NCBI GenBank assembly: GCA_964247055.1 | Contig: OZ176057.1 | Location: forward strand, 5,456,001 to 5,520,000 | Reading direction: 5' to 3' | Length of the DNA stretch: 64,000 nt | From: Paragordius varius | Lineage: Eukaryota > Nematomorpha | Part shown: one piece after another, positions 20,888 to 32,537 of the stretch | How the letters are laid out: the number at the start of each line of letters is the position of its first letter | Position numbering within the stretch: the first letter of the stretch is position 1 | Made by a program: the position numbers and the translations under genes | Notes under the pieces: generated by a model | The model's input: only the letters and a program-made list of their open reading frames with translations | Databases searched by the model: none | What the model was told of the DNA's origin: nothing

Positions 20888-21570
20888 GTAAGTTTTGCAT
20901 GTTTTATATATATACAGTATAATTACAAATGTTTTGCTGGGTTTGCATTAAAATATTGTGAGTTACATTTTATAGTAAAGAACATTTAATGACTGTAACA
21001 AGAATCTTTTCTTGCTTCTTTCTGGCAAATTTTAACACAAACCTAATAATATTTTATTAATTATACTGTAATTTTCCATTTTTTTAAAAAACTAAATAAA
21101 TGTCTAATTATGGTACTATATTGCTAACAAGTCGTTTTCTTGATCTTTTAAATATTTATCACTTGATTAAGGAAGATATAGAAAGTGAAATGTTATAATT
21201 TTTTAGATGCTTGCTTGTTTTGAATTCTAAAATATCCTTGCAATGTAAAATAATTTTCCATAAATTATAGCACTTGGTAACATATTTTTGTATTAATTTC
21301 TTTCTCTAAAATCTTGTAAAAAAATTTTGATAAGGGAGAGGAAGTGTTAACATATAAAGGTTACCTTATGTTATTATTTTTTAGTTGCATGCTTGTCCTA
21401 TAACATTTAATTTTTTAACAAATAAATTCATATTCGATGGCTTAATATATGGGCATTAACTAAATTTTATTAGATTTCAAAAATGATGCTGTAAAAACCA
21501 CTATTTTGTTATCATTTTTTTAGGAAATTGTTTGTTTAAGATAATCAATTTTCCTTAAAATTTATAAAAC
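20888..21570. other. AT-rich region with relatives of the 160-bp repeats
   Basis: After the GTAAGT donor there are two weak relatives of the unit at 1-485 (GGAAGATATAGAAAGTG; GGAAGTGTTAACATATAAAG plus GTTACC). It is conserved at 52,870-53,608. No gene is seen. Confidence 0.6.
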
Positions 21571-21711
21571 TTGTCTATAAATTTCTCGCGGCAGCCTCAA
21601 TATTTTGGAGAACCGCGTGTTAGCCACTCCTCCTCTAAAAAATTCCTAGTATTTAATTATGCACAACAAAATGGTTTCTTTGGGTTTTCTGGCCTTTATT
21701 CATTGATATAA
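21571..21711 (+). CDS. Possible exon, unrecognised
   Basis: The frame contains FSRQPQYFGEPRVSHSSSKK and continues FLVFNYAQQNGFFGFS to a stop at 21,709-21,711. The patch is GC-richer than its flanks. Cassette III (53,609-53,797) keeps the first half of the frame (FSRQPQYFGEPRVGHPSSKK) and shifts after a 1-bp difference. It precedes the gamma array and may be the last exon of the transcript from promoter A. No homology is recognised. Confidence 0.3.
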   Translation: MSINFSRQPQYFGEPRVSHSSSKKFLVFNYAQQNGFFGFSGLYSLI

Positions 21712-21744
21712 CGCCTTCTTTTCGTGTCTTTTATTTTTTTCATA

Positions 21745-21888
21745 CATAAAATAATGTCTTAAGCTGGTTCAAAAAGTAATACAAATGGTTTAAAATACAG
21801 TAAATTATTTGAAATCGCTTTTAAAAGTGAGAAATTATTTAAAAATTAATTGGAAGTTATAAAATTTGCTTAAAGGTTGGTTAAAGGT
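21745..21888. repeat. Truncated start of gamma array; junction with LST8 B
   Basis: It has the same degenerate TTAAAA lead-in that opens the gamma array at 53,800, but at about 21,886 it passes directly into LST8 intron sequence (GGTTACGTCTTTTCAATTTT, compare 13,802 and 45,714). The join is in a shared GGTTA. The 3' exons of LST8 copy B are lost here. Confidence 0.8.
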
Positions 21889-22292
21889 TACGTCTTTTCA
21901 ATTTTGGCAATCAAGTAGTGTAAATTGATAATAAATGAATGGTATATCGTAAATTCATTACAGTATAGCCCATTTATTTTGGCAATTTTATGAATTATAT
22001 TTCAATTCCAAATATCGTAAAATATATACCATCAAAAATTATATATATATATATATATAAATTTACGGAAAAAATGTAAAAATAAATTTTTTTCTTCAAA
22101 AGATAACCCCAACTTTTTTAAAGCCTAATTTATCTTATTAAAACCATTTATGTCATTGTTTGTGTTACCACAATATACGTCTCTATTTTATAATTTAAAT
22201 TTTTAACAATGAGTTATATTTAAAAAATAGAGGTTTAAAAAGTATGGGGTTGTCTTTTAGAAAAGAATATTTGTCTTTATATATTTAATTAT

Positions 22293-22334
<42 letters not shown>

Positions 22335-22569
22335 GTTTGTGTATATAATGATTTAAAAAAATCTCCTATCAAGGCTAATTTTAACAAAAATTAAAAAAAT
22401 ATTTTTTTTTAAAAAAAACGGTTAATCTAAACTTTGGAATCAAGTTAAAATTATGTATTTATTCAAGAACCATTTTATAATTTCAAATCAAAATATTCTT
22501 AACCCTTATATTTCCAAAATTTAATTTATGGTTCAATTGAACAAAATGTTTGCTGGCTACATATTTTAC

Positions 22570-25164
22570 CTTGATTTTGAGATAACCTTTCTTTGAAACT
22601 TTCATCGTGAGTGTTTGAATTCTCAAAAGTATTTCTCCATACTAAAGTTTGGCCTTTATCCGTACAAGTTGCTACATATCTAAAATAAACATACAGTAAA
22701 AATAAAGACAAAAAACGTACGAAAAACCCTTCATTATAAGCTGTCTGTCGCTTTGAGTTACAAATTAATAAGAGAGATGTAAATTGTTAATAATATATTA
22801 TTTCTATTTCACAATCTTAATCGTAGACCAACAAAGTCCTATTGCTATAACGTATTCGCAATCTTGGCTGGGCCATAAAAGTGCGTCGACGACAAAAGAC
22901 AGTTTTCTAATGATTTTGGACATGTGTGTTACGTTAAAAATTGCCTCAAATAACCATAAAATATAAATATTATGAATATAAACTTTGTAATATGAAAACT
23001 CAGAACAAAAGCCTTACCCTTGATAACAATCTTAATCATGATGGTTATATGAAATTAATCAAATGATCAAAATATAGCTCTCTAAATAAATAAATATGTC
23101 TTTTAGTAATATTGCTTTATAATTTAATGGTTACTTAAATGATAAAAATATCAGAAATTTGTAAAAATAAACAAGCTTAAAAGTGTTTTTTCTAGAATTT
23201 TGGACTTTTACAAAAACCAAAAAAAGTAATTTCCAAAATTAAACAAAATAACTTTGCATCAGGTGAAAATGTACAATTCAATACGTATTGGTTCATTTGT
23301 TCCGTCTTGCTTTGGAAACAATGTTGATTCGTATTAAAATTATCAAAGCTTTGTAGTAATAAATTACCATTATCATCATTACAATGTAAAACTTCGTCGT
23401 CCGAAGTTGGCCCATCACTGTTTACAATATCCTTCTTATTTTGACTTATTTGGGCAAAATTTTCACCGCTCTTTTTATCTAATAAAGCGATTAAACTTTT
23501 TGTTAATATTGTCAACGAGAACAAATATTTTATGTTAAAATAATAGAGTGAATTCTTGTAAAAGATATTATTAAATTAAACTATATCCAAAATATTCGAA
23601 TGGATTAAGTAAAACAAAAAGAAAATAATTATAATAAGATACACATTGAAAAAGATACCATGTATCAAAAATTTTGGATATAGCTTAATTTAATATCTTT
23701 TACGAGAATTCTCAAATTATTATTTTATTAAACTTTTTGAGTTTGAGTTTGATTCGGATTCAGAGAAACCAACAGTTATTTGATGTTGGGGCGAGCCAAT
23801 ACATTTTAGCGGAGTGCGAAATTCATACATACGGAGTTGAAGTGATTTATGAAGTGCCATATATAACACATTGGGAAGACACGTCCTAAGTCCACCATTG
23901 TAGGACAAGGTTGAGGAATGTGGTGATTTTTTCAACGATCTTATATGATGGCGATTAGTATCTTGGCTAACATTGAAATTTAGGTTAAATATGTTGTTTG
24001 CCATGATATTATTAGTGTTGTTGTAATTAACAGAGTTTGGACGACCAGTTTGGTTATCATTTTCTAAGGGAAATTTTAATAAATTAAAATTATTTATATA
24101 TATATACACCTCTCTATCTGACAAAACAAATAAAAAGTAACATATTAATATATTTTGGTGTAAAGAAAATTAAAAATTCAAGGATTTTTTTTCTATAAAA
24201 TACAATTACAAAATAAAACTATGTTTTCCCAATTTACAAGTCTATTCTAATTTCAAAACCTAATATAAAATTTTAGATTTTTAAGGGAATCAACGTTACA
24301 AAAATATTTATATTATAAATAATGATAGTTTTAGTGCTTTGCCTTTATTGAATATTTCAATTTTTACTCTTCTGATGGTAACAAATAGATAAAATTAAAT
24401 AATAAATTTAACATATAATTTTATAATCTTTTTTCCATTATATTTTAGTAAAGATCAATGCAATTTTTTAAAAAAATAAAAGATGGTCAAAAATAAATTT
24501 AACATACGGAAAAAATATACGAATAAAACGTAAAAATATAAAAAATATTTTTTAAAGACAGCCATTTTAAAACCTTAATTTTTCTCACATATAAGTTAGG
24601 GTTGGAATTATTTAGGCTTATGATGGGATTTACATTGTTTTTGATGTTTGTTATATCATAGACTCGTATATATTTGTAACCTATATAGAAATTATTTGAT
24701 GTGGAAAATATGATTTTAAATTTTATTATAATCAAACAAATAAAATATAATTGTATAGTTTAATTTATTTAAAAGTTACAAAAAGCCACTTAAATAGATG
24801 TTTTAACAAATTTAAAGCAATTACCTAAAGCAGCCAGATATTTTTCGTCTGCCGAAAAAGAAATATTGTTAACTTGCTAAATAATTTAGATTATTAATTA
24901 TAAATATATATTTAAAGAAAAATATAAATTTTTTGATATTACTGATTCCGGATGCTGTAAGGTGCAAAATGATGGATTGGAATCCCCGATTTTTAATAAT
25001 CTCATTGAATAATCATAGCCAGTCGTAGCAAAAAATTTTACCATTTCAGTATGAGTATAAATATTGCGAATTTTTTCCACATATTTCATATGAGATACGA
25101 TAACCGCTGAGAATACTGCTGAGCAAGATATAACAAAACAAAAGCTTAATTTCCAAATTTTCAT
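22570..25164 (-). CDS. LST8-like WD40 gene, copy B (3' end missing)
   Basis: TOR-complex LST8 homologue, WD40 propeller. Exons: 25,164-24,943 (starts MKIWKLSFCFVISCSAVFSA; then FFATTGYDYSMRLLK, CTLQHPES); 24,876-24,825 (QVNNISFSADEKYLAALG); 24,680-24,589 (YKYIRVYDITNIK); a WD segment with uncertain edges about 24,117-23,720; an exon ending at 23,253 (NQYVLNCTFSPDAK); 22,679-22,570 (YVATCTDKGQTLVW). The first exon is the only undamaged one of the three copies. Its first ~25 residues are hydrophobic and unusual for LST8, so translation may start at the internal Met of HMKYVEK. The KWVW and ARLW exons present in copies A and C are absent, because the sequence joins a gamma-array edge at about 21,888. 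As it stands it lacks the last propeller blade. Confidence 0.8.
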
Positions 25165-25209
25165 GGGTTTTTTTAAAACGAAAAACAGGTAAAATTTTTA
25201 TTCAGCTTC

Positions 25210-25570
25210 TTATAATGTTTTATAAAAATCAAAGTTTCAAAGGTAATAGGGTTAAGTGTTACTTTTTAGTTTTAATTGAGGTTGTTCCAAAGGATTCATT
25301 AAATTAAAAAAATCCAAAAATTTTCATAATTGTGATTGCGTCCACTTACACAAATAACCAATCTACAATATAGTTTATATTTGTATTAAATCAAGAACAA
25401 AATTTTATTTTATTTGGTATTTCTTAATAAATCAAAGTTTCAATTTAATAATTGGTAAATGAGGTTCGTACAAAGGAATTATTAAATAAAAGGAAAAATT
25501 TTCATAATTGTGATTGCGTCGACTTACAAAAATACAATCTACAAGATGTTTTATATTTTTTGGAGTATAA
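25210..25570. repeat. Two tandem ~200-bp copies upstream of LST8 B
   Basis: Both copies contain AATCAAAGTTTCAA and end with AAAATTTTCATAATTGTGAT followed by TGCGTC(C/G)ACTTAC (about 25,325 and 25,500). They sit between the LST8 B start and the upstream gene and could include the LST8 promoter. They are absent near copies A and C. Confidence 0.75.
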
Positions 25571-25729
25571 AGTTTAAAAATGATATAAATTTAAATTTTA
25601 TGTTGTATATATGTTAGTAACACTATAGAAAGGCAATATTTTTACATTTCGTTTAAGATTTACTATATTATAATATTTCTTATTTCTAAAGAGTCAGACC
25701 GCAGTTTTTTTATTTTTTACGGTCAACAC

Positions 25730-26541
25730 CTAACCCAACCTTATATATCTACATATGTAAAGCATACCAGTAATGAGATTGAAAGCATCATGAGATAGTA
25801 ATGTTCTCATATAATTATCAGATTTTTGAGCAGCTACGTTGTTTGCAACACTTGAATTATTTATTAAATGGTTATTTCTTTGTTTCGATAAATTCTCCAT
25901 GCCGTTATCTCCGATATTCGACGGTGTGTTTTCAGTTTTTATACATTTGCAGGCTAATCGAAGCCCTAAAAGAACTGCAGGATCAAATTGTGTGAAACAA
26001 AGCCATTGTCTTAATCTTAATCGCGTGGAAAAAATGTCAGTTAACATTGAATGTCGTACATTATGTTTTAAATAAGTCAGATTTTTGTTGGGTGGAAAAA
26101 CTTTGCGAGGGTCAACGCTGTAAAATTCTTTTAAAACGTCATTCCTTAAATGACTAGGTATTGATATTTGTTGTGTTGTTTTAGCTAAGAAAGGTGTATC
26201 ATCACCAATTATGTACATAGCTTTTATGAAAAACTTTCCGTGTTTCTTAGTATTTAGTTGTGTAGATTCTTTACCAATATCTTCCTGCATCAATTCACAT
26301 GCAATAGAGGGGATACTTTGCGTTGATCTCAAGGGATAATTGAATGTATTTGTTGTTTGAACCAGTTTACGGGTTGATTAAAAGTTTCATTGTACATATT
26401 ATAAGATATTGGCCGTTCATCTGACAAAAAATCTTCAGTCGGGGTACTATAATGTGTGTAATGATCAAAAAATTCAAATTTTTCTGGTTGTTCGTCAATA
26501 TAACTTTCTTGGTTACATTGTGCCATGCTGTTCACTTCCAA
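25730..26541 (-). CDS. Unrecognised gene upstream of LST8 B, with frame offset
   Basis: Two long frames follow each other on the minus strand. The first (26,541-26,329, 70 codons, starts MEVNSMAQCNQESYIDEQPE) is acidic and polar and ends QQIHSIIP. The second (to 25,730, about 200 codons) contains HLRNDVLKEFYSVDPRKVFP, RLRLRQWLCFTQFDPAVLLG and LRLACKCIK, and ends YICRYIRLG. They are offset by one frame at CCCTTGAG. I found no GT-AG intron that would restore phase, so either a 1-bp error or loss, frameshifting or a real break is present. Amino-acid composition is convincingly protein-like throughout. There is no family I can name and no visible signal peptide or membrane segment. It is single copy in this window and lies about 0.57 kb upstream of the LST8 B start on the same strand. 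Confidence 0.6.
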
Positions 26542-27580
26542 ATCAAGGCAAAATACTAAATAAACTTTAGAAAACTACCTAAATTTTGCCCTTGACATAA
26601 GATATCCATTTTAAAATAATTAAAACCTCGTCTCAAATATTTATCTGACATAAGTGAATATGTGAGTTTCATGTGCAAGCTTTTCACCTGGATAAGTTGA
26701 TAATTTTTTTAAATTATATTCCGATTGCTAAAAATATAAAACAATAATTGCATATAAGTTTTCCATTTAAATATATTTTTATATATTAAAAGGCAAATTC
26801 GGGTTTTTTACCATTTATACGATTTTCAAATGTTTTTGTAATATTGCGTCCAAATTATTATAGTAATTTTTTTTGAAATAGTAGGTTATCTTCAACTTGT
26901 TATAAGCATTTGCAAAGTCACTTAAATTTAAATATATTGAGCAAAATCTTATAGTTTAGTGTATATATATTACATTAAAATTTGCTTCCAAATTTTATAT
27001 CATAGTAAAAGCACATAAATTAAAAAATGCAAGTTGTTATTATATTTTATAAAGATTGAAAATATAATTTTGTTAGTAAAATTATTGTTTGATACAAAGA
27101 TTTTATTTTCCGTAATCTATACAATAATTAGTATAAAATTTTGATATGGCAACTTTATTTCAATTTAGTAATATGCATGAAAATATTTTAACTGATATAT
27201 TAATTGATTTAAATATCTGCTATTAGGCTTAAACTTGACCAAATATTTATGGGAAAAATTCGCGAGGACCGTAGCCAAATAATTACAGCAAATCAAAAAT
27301 AGCAATGTTATCAACTGCCAAATATTTAACATTAGGGTGCAATTTTTAAAAGAGCTTAAACTTTATTAAACAATATTATATCCAATTCTCTTTAACTTAT
27401 TTAATAAACTTGCAAAATTGCATCACCATATCCTTAAAGACTAATATTTTGTCTCGCAACTCTCTTATGTCTCTGCTATATTTTTTAAAAATACAAAAAT
27501 ATACTTTTTATATTGGTCTGAAAGCTTATATAAATTTTTATAAACATTTTTTAAATTCTATTGCTTGAATATATTTGAAT
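26542..27580. other. AT-rich spacer, nothing recognised
   Basis: About 1 kb upstream of the unrecognised gene and left of cassette II. I see no repeat, hairpin or frame worth calling. Confidence 0.6.
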
Positions 27581-29609
27581 GAAATGCGTGGGTCTCGGCC
27601 TGCTTCGCAGCCCGAGGAAGTCCTGCGGACTTCTTTAAGAAAATGAACCAACTCCAATCCCTCACCCTAACCCTAGCCCAAACTCGAAATCCTTAATGTA
27701 CTTTACCCGCGTTTGAAAAATAAAAATTTTGTTTAATCAAAAACCTTTTATCTATACAAAGGATATATTGGGTAAATTCTTTACACATAATAAATTGATA
27801 GTTATAATAAATTAATTTACCAATTAATAAATTTAAGTTATACGTTAAAATATATCCATTCCTAAATTATATTTTATTAAAATTACTCATATTGTTGTCA
27901 AAATAAATATACCTTGAAAATTTAGCATTTTGTTACATATGAAAACTGGAAATTAACATTGAACATAACTCATTATAATTTTACACCTTGAATTTTAACT
28001 TAGAGTATTTAGCTTTTTGACATATATAATTTATATATCTCCCTATACATAAATAATTTAGTAATATTTATAAACGAATTTCTACTTTTAAACCATAAGT
28101 GGTCTGGTTTGGAACAAACATCCTCATTTCAAAAAATAAATTTTACCAATAAATCAAAATAAAAAATTACCCTTATATGTAATATAAACATTTTTAAATT
28201 TAAGAACTAATCAAAAAAAGCAGATATTAATATTGAAATAGCAGGTTAAGTATTAAGCAAAATTCGGTCCTAAAAAATATATAATAATTTATTTCTTACA
28301 GCTAGAAAACTGTTTTATCCATAGCTCTTTTTTACTTAAACTAACTCAGATCTGGTAATAATAAATTAAGACTTTTTCCTAACTACTATTATCAAACACA
28401 TTTTGCTTAAGTTAAGTTCAAAATTCTTCGTGAGATAAGTCTTATTTAACATAAATATACTATTAAATATATATATAGTTTGGTTATGAACTACTAGCAT
28501 TTTTTTATAAATATATATAGGAAACTTATATTTTAATTATTACAAAACCAATAATTTTAAAACGAAATGCGTGGGTCTCGGTCTGCTTCGCAGCCCGAGG
28601 AAGTCCTGCGGACTTCTTTAAGAAAATGAACCAACTCCAATCCATCACCCTAACCCTAGCCCACAAACTCGAAATCCTTAAAGTAGTTTAACCGCGTTCG
28701 AAAAATTAAAATTTTCTTTAATCAAAAATTATTTTTGTTTAAAGGATATATTAGGTAAATTTTATACATATAGTAAATTGATAGTTAAAATAAAAATTAA
28801 AATCAGTTACCGAAAAATAATTATAAATTTGACATTAAAACATATCCTTACCTAATTTATATTTAATTTCAAAAATTAACCTTATTGTTTTCAGTAAAAA
28901 CTATGCCATAAAAATTTAGCATTTCACATAAATGCTTTTTAAACTGCAAATTAACATTGAAAATAATTTATTATAAGTTTTAACCTTGATTAGATATTAT
29001 AACTTATAGTATTGCGATAGTTTGTTATTCAGAATTCATATTTCTCCCTCAAAACAATTTTAATTTACAAATATTTTGAAAATAATATATGCTGCATATT
29101 TATAATATAATGTACATAGTTATTAGTAATATTTATAAATGAATTTCAACTTTTAAACCATAAGTGGTCTGGTTTGGAACAAATCCTTATTTCAAAAAAT
29201 AAATTTTTTAATTAAGTATCAAAATAAATTAAATATTTTTAAATACGAGAATGAATCAAATAAAAAAGATAAAATTAATATTGAATTAGCAGGAAATATT
29301 AAGCAATCGGTACTAAAAAATATATAATATAATATTTCTTAGAACTAGATAAATGTTTTATATATCCCTCTTTTTTACTGAAACTAACTCAGATCTATAA
29401 CTTTTAGTCAAATAATTAACTCAAAATTATTCGTCCTCCCGAACACATTTTGCTTGGGTTAAGATTAAAATTCTTCTTAAGACAAGTCTTATTTAACATA
29501 AATGTACCATTAAATATGTATAGTTTAGTTATAAATTACCAACATTTTTTTCATAAATATAGATAAGGTACCTTCAAATTATAATTACAAAACCAATATA
29601 TTTTAACAG
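27581..29609 (-). repeat. Tandem ~1-kb units headed by E (minus)
   Basis: Two consecutive units begin with a full minus-strand E element (27,581-27,695 and 28,564-28,681). Each then has similar AT-rich sequence including AACCATAAGTGGTCTGGTTT (about 28,091 and 29,157) and an AACTCAGATCT motif (28,340, 29,387). A third E at 29,610 starts a diverged unit. They form the left end of cassette II. Confidence 0.88.
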
Positions 29610-29696
29610 GAAATGCATGGGTCTCGGTCTGCTTCGCGAAAATGAACCAACTCCAATCCCTCACCCTAACCCTGGCCCACAAACTTGAAAACCCTT
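29610..29696 (-). repeat. E element with hairpin half deleted
   Basis: It starts AAATGCATGGGTCTCGGTCT and goes from GCTTCGC straight to GAAAATGAACCAACTCC, missing the distal arm of the first stem and the whole AAGTCC/GGACTT stem. The telomere-like tail CCCTCACCCTAACCCTGGCCC is kept. The tail and the hairpins can thus be lost independently. Confidence 0.88.
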
Positions 29697-31106
29697 ATAT
29701 AATTCTATCTGTGTATATTTAAATAATTGACAACCATATAACCAAAATTTTAGTTCGGTTTTACAATTTTAGAGTATAATGATGAATGCTTATTGTTGAA
29801 AAAGTCTTCCAGATAAAAATATTAATTACCTTGTTTCAAAAACGATAGGAACTAATATTAATTCATGCTTGTTAATCATAAAACCATTCAATATTATCGC
29901 ATTTTGCCCAACTCCTTTATTAAAATAGATGGAATTAGTTTAAATTTAGTTTAGGTTTCATTAATTAATAATTGATAAATTTTCATAAATAACTGATTAT
30001 TAAGTTACTTATTTCCATATAGTATAAAAACATTTTTAACTCTTAAAGTATATGTCATAATATTTGATTAATTTTAATGATTTATTCATTAAAATAAAAG
30101 TCAACGTTTGGAATTAATCTTTTTAACAAGTAGTTAATGATTACTGGAATATACAAGAATCGATATTATATTAAATAAAAGTTAAATTAAATCTTAATAT
30201 TTATAACTTATTTTGAGGAAAATTTAAACCTAGATCGCTTGAAATCTTAATAGACCGAAATTGAAATAAACTAATTTCCTTATATATATTAAACCAAATG
30301 TTTAATAATCTAGAATTAGTTCTAGAGGTAATAATTTTTTTAAATAATTAATAATTTGTTTGTTTTAGATATGCTAATAATCAGCCCATATTTGAAACAT
30401 ATTGCCAATTAAATTTAAAGTTTTAAAAATAAAATTGCAGATATAGAAATATAATAATAATTAGCTACAATTTTATTAGAATTAATTATGTTCTAAATTA
30501 TTTTTGAGATGTTTAGAATATCAAACTTATTACGTAATAATTTATTAATTACAATAATTTAAAATATTTTTTAGATTAATAAAATTATTATTTAATACCT
30601 AATATATATAAAATTATTTAAGAATTATTTCAGACAATTTAATTAGAAATAATTTTGTGTAAATTCATTTTGAATCTAAAACTTATTACGTAATAATTTA
30701 ATAAACTACATATATATAGTTGATTTATTAACAATATAGAATTAAATTTATTAATAATATATGTTAAAATTATTTGAGACAATCTAATTAAAATTAATTA
30801 TATTCTAAATTATTTTTGATATATTTTTAATCTATAACTTATCATGTAATAAACATAATATAATCTAAAATATTTCCTAAATATATATAATTAAATTTAT
30901 TTAATCCCTAATAAATATATATATATATATTTTTAAATTATTTAAATTATTTTAAACTTAAATTTCTTTTTTCACAAATTTATTAATTTATTTACTTGTT
31001 ACTTTATTTTGTTTATTCCAATATTCCCTTAATCCTAAATACTAAGACATATGTATACTGAATGATACACATAAAAATATTTAACATTGTAATATTGCAC
31101 ATAAAA
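29697..31106. repeat. AT-rich spacer with ~160-bp degenerate repeats
   Basis: Between about 30,280 and 30,960 a unit with TTCTAAATTATTTTTGA and ACTTATTACGTAATAA recurs at 30,482, 30,645 and 30,796. The rest is extreme AT-rich sequence with no gene seen. Confidence 0.65.
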
Positions 31107-31292
31107 GGGGGGGATAAAATAAAATGTATGTGAAACAATGTTGCACAACACATAATAAACAAAAACAAGAGAAGGGAAATAAAGTGTACGTGCGCGATTT
31201 TTCTAGAAGGGGGGAGAAAAGGCATGCAAATGCGAACACATTGTTTAAGATGCACGTGTTCTTTCTTCCCCCCCCCCCTACACATATATAAA
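31107..31292 (+). promoter_or_regulatory. TATA promoter region, cassette II (B)
   Basis: Diverged counterpart of 20,341-20,560. It has seven G (31,107-31,113), ACAATGTTGCACAAC, a heat-shock-like TTCTAGAA followed by GGGGGGAGAAAAGGC (about 31,199-31,220), ATGCAAATGCGAACAC, ten C and TATATAAA (31,285-31,292). Retention of the TTCTAGAAGGGGGGAGAAAA block and of the TATA box, while most bases changed, supports a functional promoter. Confidence 0.6.
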
Positions 31293-31658
31293 GACAAAAA
31301 ATATTTTTAATTTTATTTTTTTAAATTCTTTTTTGCAAATTTACATTTGTTGGATAGAATGTATTCCAGTGCTTTTCCTCTTATGCAATTCAATGTATTG
31401 CCAACATGGATGGATTATTTTATCATTAAAGTAAAATTTAATTCTATTTAATTTTAGATTACACTCAATATGCAAATCAAACAGGAAATGGTGAAACCGA
31501 TTATATTTTAAATGATTTCCGGTAAATAAATTTGTTATTAATTATAGATTAAGATTAATTCAAAGTTTAAAGAACAATGTACAGTGAAAACATGTTGAGA
31601 CTGATTGTGTAACCGAAATGGGAAATTGAACTATTGCCATTTAGCCTAATTAATTCTG
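31293..31658 (+). other. Candidate transcript start with two tiny introns (cassette II)
   Basis: Downstream of the TATA box, GTAAAATTTA...TTTTAG (31,431-31,457, 27 nt) and GTAAATAAAT...TTATAG (31,522-31,547, 26 nt) look like introns, followed by a consensus GTAAGT at 31,659. The middle exon (31,458-31,521) reads DYTQYANQTGNGETDYILND in one frame, and this frame continues across the second intron as RLRLIQSLKNNVQ to a stop. The first exon does not join to it in an open frame, so whether the RNA is coding is undecided. It is followed by the 160-bp repeats and the satellite arrays. Confidence 0.4.
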
Positions 31659-32537
31659 GTAAGTTTCGCATGTTTTGTCTATTTCATTTAAAATACTTTG
31701 TTAGATGGCATTAAAATATGTTCAGAGTAGAAGAACACTATTATTGATTGCCTTAAAAAGTTAAGAGATGTTTTTATATTTTCTTGCTTTTGCCCAAAAA
31801 ATTGGTTATATCTTGGAAATTTTTAACAATGTCTCTAGATTTTATTAATTTACTCTACTTGTAAGAATAAATGGCTAATAATTGTTACATATTTCTACGA
31901 ATTTTTTTAAATTTATTTTTTCGATAAAGGAAGTTAACCTAAAAAGGTTAACACATGTTACCATTTTTATTGAGGAGTTTTCTCGATTAATTATAATTTT
32001 TTTAATTTACTCTACTTGTACAAATAGATGGCTTATAATTTAACATAATTTTATTTTTCTTTTGGAAACTTAAATAATTTTTTCGATATAGGAAGTTAAC
32101 CTAAAAAGGTGAACACATGTTACCATTTATATTGAGTATTTTTTCTGGAAATTTTTAACAATGTCTAGATTTTTTTAATTTACTCTACTTGTAAGAATTA
32201 ATGGCAATAATTATTACATATTTTTAGCAATTTTTAATCTTGTAAACTTTTAAATTTTATTATTTTTTGTTAAGGGAAGTTTAACTAAAAAGTTTAACAC
32301 ATGTTACCATTTATATTGAGGCGTATATTATAGCAGCACTGCAAGTATCCACCTAAAGAAGAACCAAATAAATGTCTATTTATTACATTATTTATATTGA
32401 ATTGGTGAATAGTTTTTTATTCTTGGAAATTGTTTCTGTTTTGTTTAATTTTGTTTCAGCGTGTTGAATAATAATTTTCTTTACCTAAGAAAATCAATTT
32501 ATACTTGTTAAATATAAAATATTTTAGAAATGAATTT

